Shown: one piece after another, positions 25,477-36,759 of the stretch
Position numbering within the stretch: position 1 is the first letter of the stretch
Layout of the letters: every line of letters starts with the position of its first letter
From: Diplosphaera chodatii
Taxonomy: Eukaryota > Chlorophyta > Trebouxiophyceae > Prasiolales > Stichococcaceae
Reading direction: 5' to 3'
Length of the DNA: 64,000 bases
NCBI GenBank assembly: GCA_032358165.1
Contig: JAALGY010000015.1
Coordinates: forward strand, 992,001 to 1,056,000
Notes under the pieces: model-generated
Seen by the model: the letters and a program-made list of their open reading frames with translations, nothing else
What the model was told of the DNA's origin: nothing
Databases searched by the model: none
Translations under genes and position numbers: made by a program

Positions 25477-25873
25477 TTTGATTGTAAATCAGCCCTGTAC
25501 AATAGGGGAAGCGCAGATGTCAGGAGTTACACATACCGTAAGCCGCAGGATGCACCAACCAGTCCCAACATTGGCATTCATGAACACCGCTGATCCCAAA
25601 CGTTATACCATCGCAGCAGGAAAGCCCCTTCACAGCTGCTAACGACACAATCACTAAACCTGAACCACAGCACCGCAACCCAACGTGGGAATGCAGCCTT
25701 ACATTGTTATACCAGCAGGCCCTGTACCAGATGCTATGCCACACAGCGCATTCCCCGAATAACTTAGGTGCACTTGGACCTACTGGACCGTCTATGGTGG
25801 CTGCTGATGACAGTTTGGGCGCAGTCAGCTGCCTAGGAGAGTGCAGCACTACTGCTCTGCTGTGGCAAGCGCC
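25477..25873. other. Convergent 3' region between LSM11 and the PPR gene
   Basis: Two genes end toward each other. I see no coding signal; the stretch presumably holds both 3' UTRs. Confidence 0.35.
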
Positions 25874-28800
25874 TCAGAATGCGCCAGTTTGGATCAGCAT
25901 GCTGCCGGCGGCAGCGACGGCTGCGGACAGCGCAGAGATGGCGACCTGCTGGCCGCCCACAAAGGCGGCGCCTGCACGGCCCAGCCCCGCCAGCAGCTGC
26001 CTGCAAGCAGCAACGATGGATCCCCGTTCACGAAGATGTCAAGGAGAGTGATAGTGGAGAATTTGTAATCGCTGGACTATAAGTCGCGTCAGGTGCAAGG
26101 GAATGCGATGCGTTCCAGCCAGTGGTGAGGCACGGGTGATGGATGTGAGCAAGTGCCGGGCCAGGCCCCCTGAAAGTGCAGGCGAAGACCAGCATTCCGG
26201 CTGGCACTGTTGCACTCAGCCCACCTGGTGGTGCAGTCGGGGTGCACGCCGTCGGCGGCCATGGCGGCGTGCAGCGACAGGCCCGCGTCAAACTGGCCGG
26301 CGCGCTCGGCGGCCGCGATCAGCGCGTTGTACACGTGCACCGAGGGGCGGGCGCCCGCGGCTGCCATGCGGCGGCGGACGTCCAGCGCCGCCCGCCACTC
26401 CCCGGCAAAGCTGTGCGCCGATACCTGCAGCGCCGCGACAGCATGCAAGGTCAGACCATTCCATGGCGACCCGTGACGGCTGGCTCAGCAGACCGCCCTG
26501 CCGAGAGGCTGTGCATTACAACAGCAGGTTGTCCACCTTGCACGTGCCGACCATGTGTCAAAGAACACGCCGGCGGCGGGCCGTGCAGTGAGACCCACCA
26601 GTGCAGTGTAGGCGTAATCGCGGGGGGTGTGGCCTGCGGCGCGCATCGCGTCGAATGCCGCCTCGGCGGCGGCGGGGTCGCCCGCAAGGCCGTGCGCCGC
26701 GATGAGGGTCTCGTAGGCCACGGCATCGGGCGCCGGGTGCGCAGCGAACAGGGCCGCGGCGTCGGCGGGGCGGCCGGCCTTGCCCAGGGCGCTGATGGCG
26801 GTGTTGACCATCACCACGTTGGGCGAGATGCCCAGCCGGCGGGCGCGCTCCAGCATGCCGACGCACTGCATTCCGTGAAAGCAACACGTTTCGAACCTGC
26901 TGGATGTTGATGACCACCTACAACGCCAGAGCAGAGAGGACACGCTGCACAGAGTCAGCCGGTGTATCAAGTGCAAGGATCCTGAAGTGCCATGTGAGGT
27001 GTCACACAACCGGCAACGCTGCGTGTACTACAGCGGGCTGGCATGCCGCCTGAGGCGGTGAGCGTACCTTGTCAACCTGGCCGGCGCGCTCGTAGGCCAG
27101 CATCATGGCGCCCGCAACCACCTCATTCAGGGGGGTGCGCGCCAGGCCGCGGGCGCCGCCCCTCTGCTGTTGCCGCTGCGCCGCTTCACCTGCCTCCACA
27201 GGCAGATCAGATCCTGAGGCATATTTACAAAGGCCTTTGCAGACCTTGCACATCAGATTTGAGCTGACATAACCCGTAGCTACTGGAGGTGCACTGCAAA
27301 CACCTCGATTGTGTCAGCTCACACCCTCACACCTGAGTTTGTGGAGCTGCCAGTGCATGTGCCGCGGCACTCAGGCTGGTGCCAGTCGCTCAACGGGTCC
27401 CGTGCAGCTGCCGCCTGTGTGGCGGCGGGCTCTGGGAATGAGGCAGCCGAGGCGTCCATCGCCCCGCAGTTGCTCTGCCCCGGCAGGTCGTCCGGCAGCG
27501 AGTCCGCCAGCAGCCGCCGCTGCTTGGGGCTGTCCAGCACCTGCAGTGTTTGGGAAGTTTCCTCTTCGGACACGGTTTGCAGAGCAGTGCTGATAACTAT
27601 GCGCTTGTAAGACAGGTTCACACCGATGGGCTGGCATAGAAAGACAAGAGCATAGGCAGGGTCCACGCGGCAGCTCGAGGCACACCTGCTCTGCAAGCGT
27701 CGTAGGCAGCAGCCCGTAGGCCTCCAGCGGGTTGAAGTTGCTGGCGCCGGCAATTGCCACAGGGCTGCTGGACCCAGCACTACTGCTGCCGCTGAAGTTG
27801 GAGCCCAGGCTTGCGGGCAGAGCGCCGTTCAGCTCCGCTGCCGACCACAGGTTGTTGCCCAGTGCCGCCACAGCCGTTTTCGCCGGCTCTGCAGCCTGCG
27901 AGTTGCCTGGCTGGGCATCACACGCGCCGCCGGACGGCTGGCGACCCAGTGCCTCAGCCTCCAGCTCCTCAAACACCGACTCAGCCAGCTGCCACTTGCC
28001 CTGCAATGCCAGATATGGTGGCATAAGTGTGCCAGCCTGTCATGCAGCTCAGCCGCCAGCTAGTGCATAATATATGGAGTTTCGTGCTGATGTGTACTGG
28101 GCCTGACGCTGATGATCGAATCAACAAGATACATGTGCACGATGGCGCTGGAACGCTCACCTGCTCGCCCATGGTCTTGAGCAGCGCGGAGTAGGTGTAG
28201 GCGTTGGGCTCGGCGCTGCCGCCCCAAGGCTGGCCACGGCGCATGTCTCTGCAATACAGCACCGTGAAGCGCGTCAACAGCGGGGCAGACAAGGCTGTCG
28301 GGACCGCACCCACCGGCCAGAGGCACACGTGCAACGTGCAGTACCATACACCGCCGCAGCGCACCGCAGCAGCGCCTGGGCGCGGGCCCACTGCCCGCCG
28401 CGGCCCAGCGCACCCACCAGCGCCGTGTACGTGCGCACGTTGGGGCGGATGCCCGCGCCCTGCATCCAGTCCACCACCTGCACCAGCAGCATGGCACTGG
28501 TGGTGAGCCTAAACAAGCATGCTTTGCCCAGGACGCATACATCATGCCACACGGCCTGCTGGTGCAGGCTGGACGGCTGCTGTCTCGACTGCTGGCCAGG
28601 GTTTGCACAGCGGCAGGGTTGCGACACCCCACCTGCTGCGCGCGGGCCCACTGGCCGTCGGTTCCGAAGGCCGTGACGAGGGCGGTGCACGACACAACGT
28701 CGGGCTTGATGCCCCAGCGGCCGCGCATCTCGTCGAACAGCGCGGCGCCGCGGACCCAGTCGCCCCCCGCCGCGCACGCGCTGATGACCGCCGCAAAGGC

Positions 28801-30999
28801 GTGGCCTGGCAGCAGGACGAAGGCCGATGTCAGTCACCAGAGGCCCCAGCCGTCAGCTGGATGGGCCTCGACGCTGCCTCATAGTACCACACAGCACAAC
28901 AGAGTCTGAAGCAGCACAGGAGTTGGGATAGACGGCAAGAGGGCACCAGTGGGGCGGCAGCCGGCGCGCGCCATGTCGTCCCAGATCTCCAGGGCACGCC
29001 GCCAGCGACCGCCCTCCGCCGCTGCGCGCATCGCTGCTGTGTACGCGTGCACCGAAGGCGCCATGCGGGAGCCCGCCGGTGCAGCCTGCACCAGGGCAAG
29101 GGACGGTTGACACCACAGGACCGGTGCTGAGCTCATCATGTGCAGTGAATTCAGGTGAGCGACCATGCTTGCTCAGGTCCAGAGAGCACAAAAGTAACTT
29201 CCAGGGAACCAAAGGCCAGCGGAAGGTGCTCACCGCCATGCTGTCGTAGGTGGCCAGCGCGCGGGTGGTGTCGCCTGCCCGGGCGCATACCTCGACCAGC
29301 GTTGTGGCCATGCGGCAGTCCGGCTCACAGCCGTCCGTCACCGCGTCATCCCATACCTGCGCAATGGGCGAGCAGCAGGGTGGCGGCGAAGCAGCTGATC
29401 AGGGCCACCAGGCCAGCGGTTGCAAACAACTGCCATCAGGCAACTGGATAGGTTGACCGGCGAGCACTGGAGACCAACCTGGAGAGCTCGCGGCAGCAGG
29501 CCGCCGGCCAGAGCCGCCCGCATGGCGGCTGTGTAGGTGAAGACTGTGGGCGTGAGGGCGCCGCCCCCCGCCGCCCTGCCGGCGCGCATCCAGTCGTACA
29601 GGCCCAGCGCCGTGAGCGCCTGCCCGTGCTGGCTGCAGACGCGGATGAGCGTCGTCGCCAGCCGCGCATCGGGCGCATGCCCGCACGCCTGCAGCCACAC
29701 GCACGGTGCTGGCTTTCCAGCAGTATAGAGGGCTCCTGGCCAGCCTTCAAAGCACATCGCAATGGCACGCTGTGCAGTTGGGCCAGCAGCAGGCCGCGTG
29801 GGGTACCTCGACCCACGACAGTGGGGCCACGCGCTCACCTGCAGCCACTGGTGCAGCATGAGGGCGCGGCGCCAGGTGGCCTTGGAGCGGCCCAGCCCGG
29901 CGACCAGCTTGTCCAGCTCCCGGTTGTCCAGCGGCGGCAGGTTGGCGCACGGCGGCAGCTCCACCGCCGCCGCCGGGTCCAGCAGCTTGTACAGCGCGGG
30001 CGGCAGCCCCTGCAGTGAGTCTGCCTGCGGGAGTGTGCATCAGCATGGTCGGTTGTTGGCTTAGTGCACCAAGGCTTGCGCCATATGATGGCATTTTGGC
30101 GACATCCTGCCCCTGGGCAGGCAGAAGGCAGGTGTCTCCCCCGCCAACCATGTGCATGCATGCATCTTGTGCCACACGACTGCGTATACGGGCTGTGCAT
30201 GACCGCAGGTGAGAATTCAAGGTGTCCTGCACATGCGAGTACCTCGCGCGATGACTGCGACTTGGGCGAAGAGGACTCGCTGCCCTCTGACAGCACCGCG
30301 CTCGCGATACGTATTACAGTATCATCTGAGCTGACAGACGATGCCATCTCGGCCGAAGGCCGGCGTGCGAGAGGACATTTGACCGGCTTGGTCACAGGGA
30401 TGCATGGTGATGTGAGCTTCTTGCCGCCCGCCTGGGGCCAGCTCAGCTGACCATCGGCATCGAATATCACACGCATGATGCCTGATAGCGACAGAAACGC
30501 CTTCCGGCTGAGTGATCCAGATTTTTCCGAGACCAGGTGTCCGGGCGAAACACAGGCGTGATCTTCAGCACGCCATCGACGCCAAAGCGGCAGTCTTTGC
30601 AACACAGTAAAGCTGATCAAACGCGTGGCGCGTCTGCTGCCGGCTCAAACGCAGCGACAGGGAACAATGAAGTGGGCGATGCACAGGGTCAAGGTCAGCG
30701 GGAGTACTTGCTGCACATACCTGCAGCGGGTACGGCACGAGCCCGCCACGCGACGGAATCAGCCCGCTCCAGAATGCTGGAAGCTGTTGAGGCTGCTGCA
30801 CCAGAAACGACCCCCCCGGGGAGGCGTGCGCCCAGGGCAGCAGTCGCTGTTGTCTTTGCTGTTGCAGCAGCTGAGGCGGCAGCTGACGCTGCTGCAGCTG
30901 TTGTTGAAAGGCTGGAGCCCGCTGCGCCAGCAACAGGCCACCCATCCCGGCCGCCATAGCGTTTTCCGGGGTGGGCAACAGAGGATGCATTGGAGCCAT
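25874..30999 (-). CDS. Pentatricopeptide-repeat (PPR) protein, probably organellar
   Basis: PPR proteins bind RNA in plastids or mitochondria through tandem helical repeats of about 35 residues. Repeats visible in order include RALMLHQWLQ, LTPTVFTYTAAMRAALAGG, PDCRMATTLVEVCARAGD, MAPSVHAYTAAMRAAAEGG, AFAAVISACAAGGDW then KPDVVSCTALVTAFGTDGQW, IRPNVRTYTALVGALGRGG, ISPNVVMVNTAISALGKAG, PDAVAYETLIAAHGLAGD, HTPRDYAYTALVGL and ARPSVHVYNALIAAAERAG. The last exon ends AAAGSMLIQTGAF with the stop at 25874-25876. The 5' end is tentative: an open exon from ATG 30999 (MAPMHPLLPTPENAM then Gln-rich) precedes a segment beginning MRVIFDADGQLSW near 30476, which could itself be the start. The Gln/Leu-rich leader could include a transit peptide. 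The RNA target cannot be told from sequence. Confidence 0.82.
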
Positions 31000-31543
31000 C
31001 CTGATTTGCTCGATCTATTCAAGGCCCAGGGGCTGCACTGCGGCCGGCCTAGACATGAGCGTTGGCCACCTTCAGTCCTCCAATTGCCTACAAGGTGCTA
31101 CGTGTCACAAGATCTAGTGTCCTGCGCAAGCTGAACACGAGCCTGGCACACATGATCGCTGTCCGGATGGGGACTAGCCATTTTGGACCTTGGTCTGCCA
31201 AGGGGAATAGAAGGGTTTAGGGTTCCTCCTATTCCCCTTGGGTCTGCTCAAGGGGAATAGAGGTTCTATTCCTCTTGGTCTGCTGCAGGCCTTTGCCTGC
31301 TGCAAGGACTTGGTGCAAGCGAGAAACCAGCTGCAGCCTTGCTCCAGACAGTCATCGTTTCGTAGCACTGCATGCATGCAGTGTCACACATTACTGAACG
31401 GTGCTATTCGTCTAAATAAAGCAGCAGATGTCCAAAAAACTCTAACAGGCTACTTACCTACCCTACTACTATACAGTTCTCATCCTTCGAGGCCTGCAGC
31501 AGGCAGCAGGCAGTTCACAAGGTTTGGCTAGTTCGAACATCAG
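31000..31543. other. Intergenic region upstream of the PPR gene, with a hairpin repeat
   Basis: This lies between the 5' end of the PPR gene and the 3' end of the CNNM gene, both on the minus strand. It contains the inverted-repeat cluster at 31189-31283 and otherwise AT-richer sequence without coding signal. Confidence 0.45.
31189..31283. repeat. Tandem hairpin repeat with a telomere-like loop
   Basis: The arms CCAAGGGGAATAG (31198-31210) and CTATTCCCCTTGG (31229-31241) form a perfect 13-bp stem whose loop contains GGGTTTAGGGTT (31213-31224). A second stem pairs CAAGGGGAATAG (31249-31260) with CTATTCCTCTTG (31266-31277), with one G-T type mismatch and a 5-base loop. Each arm cluster is bordered by a TTGG(G)TCTGC direct repeat (about 31190, 31238 and 31275). 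It could be a remnant of a small non-autonomous element or a fold-back structure; no target-site duplication was identified. Confidence 0.75.
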
Positions 31544-34500
31544 CTACAAGGCGGCGGACTTGCTTGTCAACAACGGCTGGTCGTCAGCTTGAAGGTCCTC
31601 GCCCTGCTCCATGCTGCAGATGTCCGTATCGCTAGGGGGTGGCCCCACTGTCTGCTGCTGCGATGACGTGCCACCATTTGCTTGGCGGCTTGCATGCGGC
31701 AGGTGTTCGGCATCAGCCAGCGGTCGCCCCTCCCTGTGGCGCAACTGCTTCCGTCATCATATTGCTGTCGCCAAGATGCATGTGCGTGACCATGGCCGCT
31801 GCTGGGGAGCATGCAGCAGCATTGCTGTAAGGCAACAGCAGAACGCGCACCCGGCCAGGAAGGTGGCACGCCAGGTGGACGGGATGGTTGGGCGGCGTGC
31901 TGCGATGTGCTGCGGCCTGATGGTGCCCTGCGGCGACACCACCTCGCTGGCTGTGGGCGTGGGTGCGCCGCCACCGTCCACAGGACTCCCTCGTATCCTC
32001 TTCGCGGCCTGCAAGCAGACGTCGTCGTGCGCCTGTCAGGAAGTCATGGGCAGCCTGCGGCTCTTGGCACAGGGTGCAAGAAGGCCACGCCAAGTTAAGG
32101 GCTCCGGCTCTGCGATCCTGCAATGGTTGGTTGAAGCTCCCTTCCAAAGACATCATGTCGGTTGAAGCCTACTGTCAGCAGAAACAGCAGGTGATCAGCT
32201 CACCACCGGCAAGCTGAGCGTCGCCCCAGGGCGTGACGCAGCAAGCGCCCCTGCATACGCAGTCCTGGTGATACGCAGCAGACGGCAGGGCGGCAGCGCT
32301 ACAGCGTCAAAATCCTGTGAGTTCAGGGATGCAAGGATAAGGTGCAAACTCTTCGAACCCTCTCGTCATTTCGGCCAATGTCAAAGGGCAACTGATGGGT
32401 TGGGGAACTTCTATTCCTTGGCCGCTCACTGGCTCAAAGCGTGGCGACACCATTGCCCGCTGCCCAAGCACCGACCAGGGCCCCAGCTCCAGCTCAAAAT
32501 CCTCGGCTCCCGTGTGAATCAGTACACGCCCTTGCAGGATGAGTGTGAAATGCATCGACGGCACGCCGCGCCTGCAGAGCAGTCGAGGTAGTAGCCTTGG
32601 AGGATGCATGTATCCTCCCATGCGCCAGGTTCAGCGGATGCTCAGCGGCATTCGTGCATACACTTGGGAACTATACTACACATGAGTCGCGAGTCACCTG
32701 TACAGCACCAGCTGCGCATCTGCTTCAGCAAGATCATTGAAGGCATGGCCTGCAACCTGCAGCCAAAGTGCAGCGAGACTAAGATGAGCTGAGCGCTCAC
32801 AGCAGAAGGTACAGAAGGTCTGGCAACATGCAAACTGTACATCCGCAAGCTAAACACCATGCTCTTCGAAAAGTACGCGACATGTGCAGTTGGCACAGTA
32901 TTTGACGGTACCGTGCGTAGAGGTTCTCAAGGCGCACCTCCCCAAGCGACATGGAGCGTGACAGCATGCGCTGCAGCGCATCGCTAGCCTCTCCATTCAC
33001 AGCGACATCTCGCTCCAGCACCTCCGAATGCCTGATCAGACCCTGCAACAGCAAGCTGGAATGACATCGTGTCCCCATGGCCATGGGGGTCCTGACGGTA
33101 CAGGCCGTGGATGACCTTGAGGGCAGTTGCACCTTGAGGGCGACGTCCGAGCTGGCCAGCCCGGCAAACTCGGCCACTGAATCCGACAGGAAGCTTCCGA
33201 TAGCCTGGATCTCCTGGGGCGAGAGCGCCCTGTCTCGCACAATCTGCAGGCAGGTATGATGGCACATTTTTGGCGGTCTGAAATGCAAGTTGGGACACGA
33301 AGTAAGCAGTTCGCCCCAAAGCCCCTTCTGCAGACTGGCACGATTCATGCTACCAAAAGGTTCCCTTGGGGACTCATTCCACCTTGTGCTCGAACAAGGA
33401 CATGCCGACGCCGCGCTCTTCCCGCCGGGGACCCCGCCGCGATCCTGTCTCCTCCCAGGTGTCTGTCTCGTCAGTGATCTGCAGACACGGTGCCAGCAGC
33501 ACTGTCACGCCAGCAGCACACAAACATGCAAGTGCACCAGCACAGGTGCAGGTGGGCTGCAAGGCCTTGCAAAGAACATGGGATTCCCGTGCAACTTCTC
33601 ACCTCTGCCTGCAGTAGCTCCTCCAGCACATCCTCCTGAGCGAATACACCAGTACGTGGTCAGGCTATCAATCACTGACACTGCAAGAACGCACACAGGC
33701 AGGTGTCAGCACATGTTCATGCAAAAGGTATACCATTGTGATGAGGCCTGTGACTTCGAACGGCTGTGACAGCTCCTGCAACTGCTCGCCATTCGTGTCT
33801 GTGTCAAGAAGCGGTGGCGGCAGGCGCTGAAGGCGATGCGCGATGAGCATGTGGTTGTTGCTGCAGCAGCATACATCATGCAAGGTCTACTGTGTTCAGA
33901 TTTACACGAGTGCCCAGACAGATGCTAACAGACTTGAGAGCAGCACGAATGCAGGCACTGGCTGCTGCAGAGTACATCTGACAGCTGCATGCGCACCTGG
34001 CCAGGAACTGCAGGAACACCTTGTCGAGAGTCGCGTCATCAGACACATGGCGAACATTTCCCACGTTGCGACTCCTGCAGCAGGTTGATGCTGATCAGCA
34101 CATTTCAGTCGTGTCGAAAACAGGTATGGACAGCAGAGCATGACGGCATGCCTGAGCTGCATACGAACCTGAGCGAAAGCACTGCAGCAATCTCAATCTC
34201 GTCGTCTGGGTCGACCAAGATCAGGTCCTTGCTGCAGATCACAAAGGTGAGGGCTTATGCTGACTTCGCTTAGCGTGTTCACGATTCACGATGCAAGAGT
34301 GCGATGCCGGGAGTCAATACTTCCGTTTACAGGCAGGAGGTCAAACCACCTGTACAGGATGCCAACAATGTTCTGCCGGGATTCCCCCTCATAGACTGGA
34401 ACCCTCGTGTACCCTGCACAATGGAAAGCGCTGAGTCGTGCTGAGGGCCGCACGCCAGCTGCGCAGCATGCCAGTGCTGTGCTGACACCATTGCCAGGAA

Positions 34501-36296
34501 TGCAGCACCTGACTTGTAGATTGCGAGCATCGTTTGAAAGTTCAGGCGCAGGCTCTTCTCCAGCATGAACACGTCTTCCAGAGGAGTCATGATCTCGCGC
34601 ACTCTGTCAGGAGGAGTGGATTCCTCTGTTAGATGCTACTTGGAAAACCACGCAAATGTCAGGTTGGACATCCCTGCATGATCAGCAAGCAGGCGCACGT
34701 CTTGTGCTTGTACTGCAGCGCGCCAAGCAGCAGGCGATGGTCTGTCACCGTCAGCCCGCTCTCCCGCTGGGCGTCTGGGTCCAGGTAGTGCAGATCAATG
34801 AGCCGCTCGAGCTCCTGTGTGTCACATGCACGTGCAAGCAATCAACTTGCCGACAACCCGTCTGGCTGGATCCTATCGGCACGTGACGTGTATAAAGCAC
34901 ACAACTATCACTGGTCCGGACGTGTGTGCACATGCGCTCCGACTGGTTTGGCCAGCAGGATGTTTGCATGCCTAACGCACCTTCTGGCTGTACACTGTGC
35001 CGATGTCGCGGCCCAGCACCCTGTCCAGCAGCCGAGATATTGGCCATGCGATTGGGTACAGGAGCACCCTGCCAAGTGCATACGGAGGGGTGAGGTACAA
35101 GGCATGAGAGACGGGCCAACATAGATGTGACAACAAGGAATGTCTTCTGAAATACCACTTACTGGAAGAGCTTGACAAGCGGAATCGACAGGGCACCAAT
35201 TTTGAGGCCATGTCTGCTGCACACGCTCTGAGGAATAATCTGCATAGGCGCACCAGATGTGGATTTGAGATCGCCTTTTTCTTTTGCTGTAGAATAGACC
35301 AGCTTTGCGGACCACGACTGCGTGCAAGGCATGCAAGCTCGTGATCACCTCTCCAAAGATCACAATGAGGAACGTCGAGGCACACACTCCAACCAGGCCT
35401 GAGGTGATGTCAGCCAGCAGGACTGACGTCGCAGCATTCACAATCTGCGCACCGAGAACACACCGAAAGTTGCAGGTTATGTTCGTACTTGGTCTACTCA
35501 TTGCAAGTCATTGATCCTACTCAAGCGTGGTGAAAGGACCCAAGTGAACAGCGGATACCAATGGCAGCGTCATCGGGATGTGGCAGCTGCAGGGCAGCTC
35601 ACCGTGTTGCCAAGCAGCAGGGTGCACAGCAGCAAGTTGCCACGCTCTCGCACTGGCATGATGGACCTTGCGTACTCCCGCTCCTTTGGATCGCCGCCCT
35701 GTTCCAGGATCTGCAACGCAGACATGGCAATGGCAAGGATGACGCATGCATGCGTGGCAAGCAACAACATCCATGCGTGACTTGATCATCTCCATCGTGG
35801 CATCTGACGAAATGAGGATGCGCCCGCACCTTGAGACCATTGAGATCCAGAGACAGAAGGCCTGCAAGTAAATGACGTGGCTCTTGTCAAACAGTATCCC
35901 TGCTGGACATTAAGTGTGATCTTCATGCTGCTCCACCGCGAGAATGGAAACCAGACAGCGCAGTATGCCACCAGCATCACCCACCGAGCGTCAAACCGCT
36001 GAAAAGAGCGCATAGCGGCACAAGAAGCAGCCCAACGATGAGGAGGCTTGGCAGTACGCCTAGCTCTGAGCTAGCATCGACATCCCAATAAAGCCCAACA
36101 GTCTGAAGGCAGTCTGAAACGCACTGGTGCGTCTCATCTTGCTGCGTTAGACAATGAGCAGCAGTGACGAGTCGAACGCATTCCAGTCATCGACCGAACA
36201 AACACACGGCCACCTGTGCAATATAACTGTCAATGCAGCGCTCACGTCACCAGAGAAGTCACATCGCTTCAGACATTCCACAAGGTCTGCGCCCAT
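31544..36296 (-). CDS. CNNM/MAM3-type Mg2+ transporter (DUF21-CBS-cNMP-like)
   Basis: CNNM proteins are membrane proteins linked to magnesium efflux or homeostasis. The first exon (36296-36246, MGADLVECLKRCDFSGD) joins in phase to an exon ending at 36141 (QDETHQCVSDCLQTVG), a Cys-containing extracytosolic leader. The DUF21 membrane domain follows: LLIVGLLLVPLCALFSG then LTLG|LLSLDLNGLK, ILEQGGDPKEREYARSI, NLLLCTLLLGNT, STFLIVIFGEVITSLHAL, WPISRLLDRVLGRDIGTVY. The CBS pair has VREIMTPLEDVFMLE, YTRVPVYEGE, ILVDPDDEIEIA, and FEVTGLITM with an EDVLEELL segment then EITDET. After that come RDRALSPQEIQAIGSFL and a cyclic-nucleotide-binding-like domain (LLCRRGVPSMHFTLILQG, FELELGPWSVLGQRAM). The tail is acidic (SDTDICSMEQGEDLQADD) and ends at 31544. 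The domain order is that of animal CNNMs. Membrane of residence is not visible. Confidence 0.9.
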
Positions 36297-36759
36297 CCGG
36301 CGGGGCTTGGCGCGGACGATGTTGAAAGAACTGCTGCTAGATGTCGGGTGGCTCGTTACTACTCTGCATGACGCCTAACGTTTCAAGCAAGCAGTCAACA
36401 CAACAACTCCCTTTGCAGAATGCCACCGAAGCCCTGCAAAAGACGGTCGTCATGGTATAGACAAATGTGTCATCCTAGACTGCAAACAAGGCCCGCTCTT
36501 GCATCGTCAATGCTTACAAAATCGAGTTTGCACTACGGGGCATCCGCTTCGTGGAATTGTTGTAATGCTCTGCAAACGCTTTCTGTCTTCGCCAGACCCA
36601 AGGAACTGGGTTCTTGGTTAACAGAAACCTGCAATCACCGTCAACAAGCCAGCCAGACCGCGAAAGTGCCACTTTGGGGAGTATGCCATGTCATGCTGTG
36701 TCAAAGCATTAGTCATTGGTGTAAGCTCGAGCCAGCATCAAGGCTCGGCAGCGTTCTGA
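36297..36759. other. Divergent region between CNNM and the CHY zinc-finger gene
   Basis: Both promoters and probably the unresolved first exon of the CHY gene lie here. An open frame at 36420-36914 has no family resemblance and may be chance. Confidence 0.3.

Noticed and set aside
29835..30620. 261-residue minus frame as an independent gene
   Set aside because: Its C-terminal part is out of frame with the PPR repeats, while its N-terminal part overlaps the likely PPR leader; it is not a separate gene.
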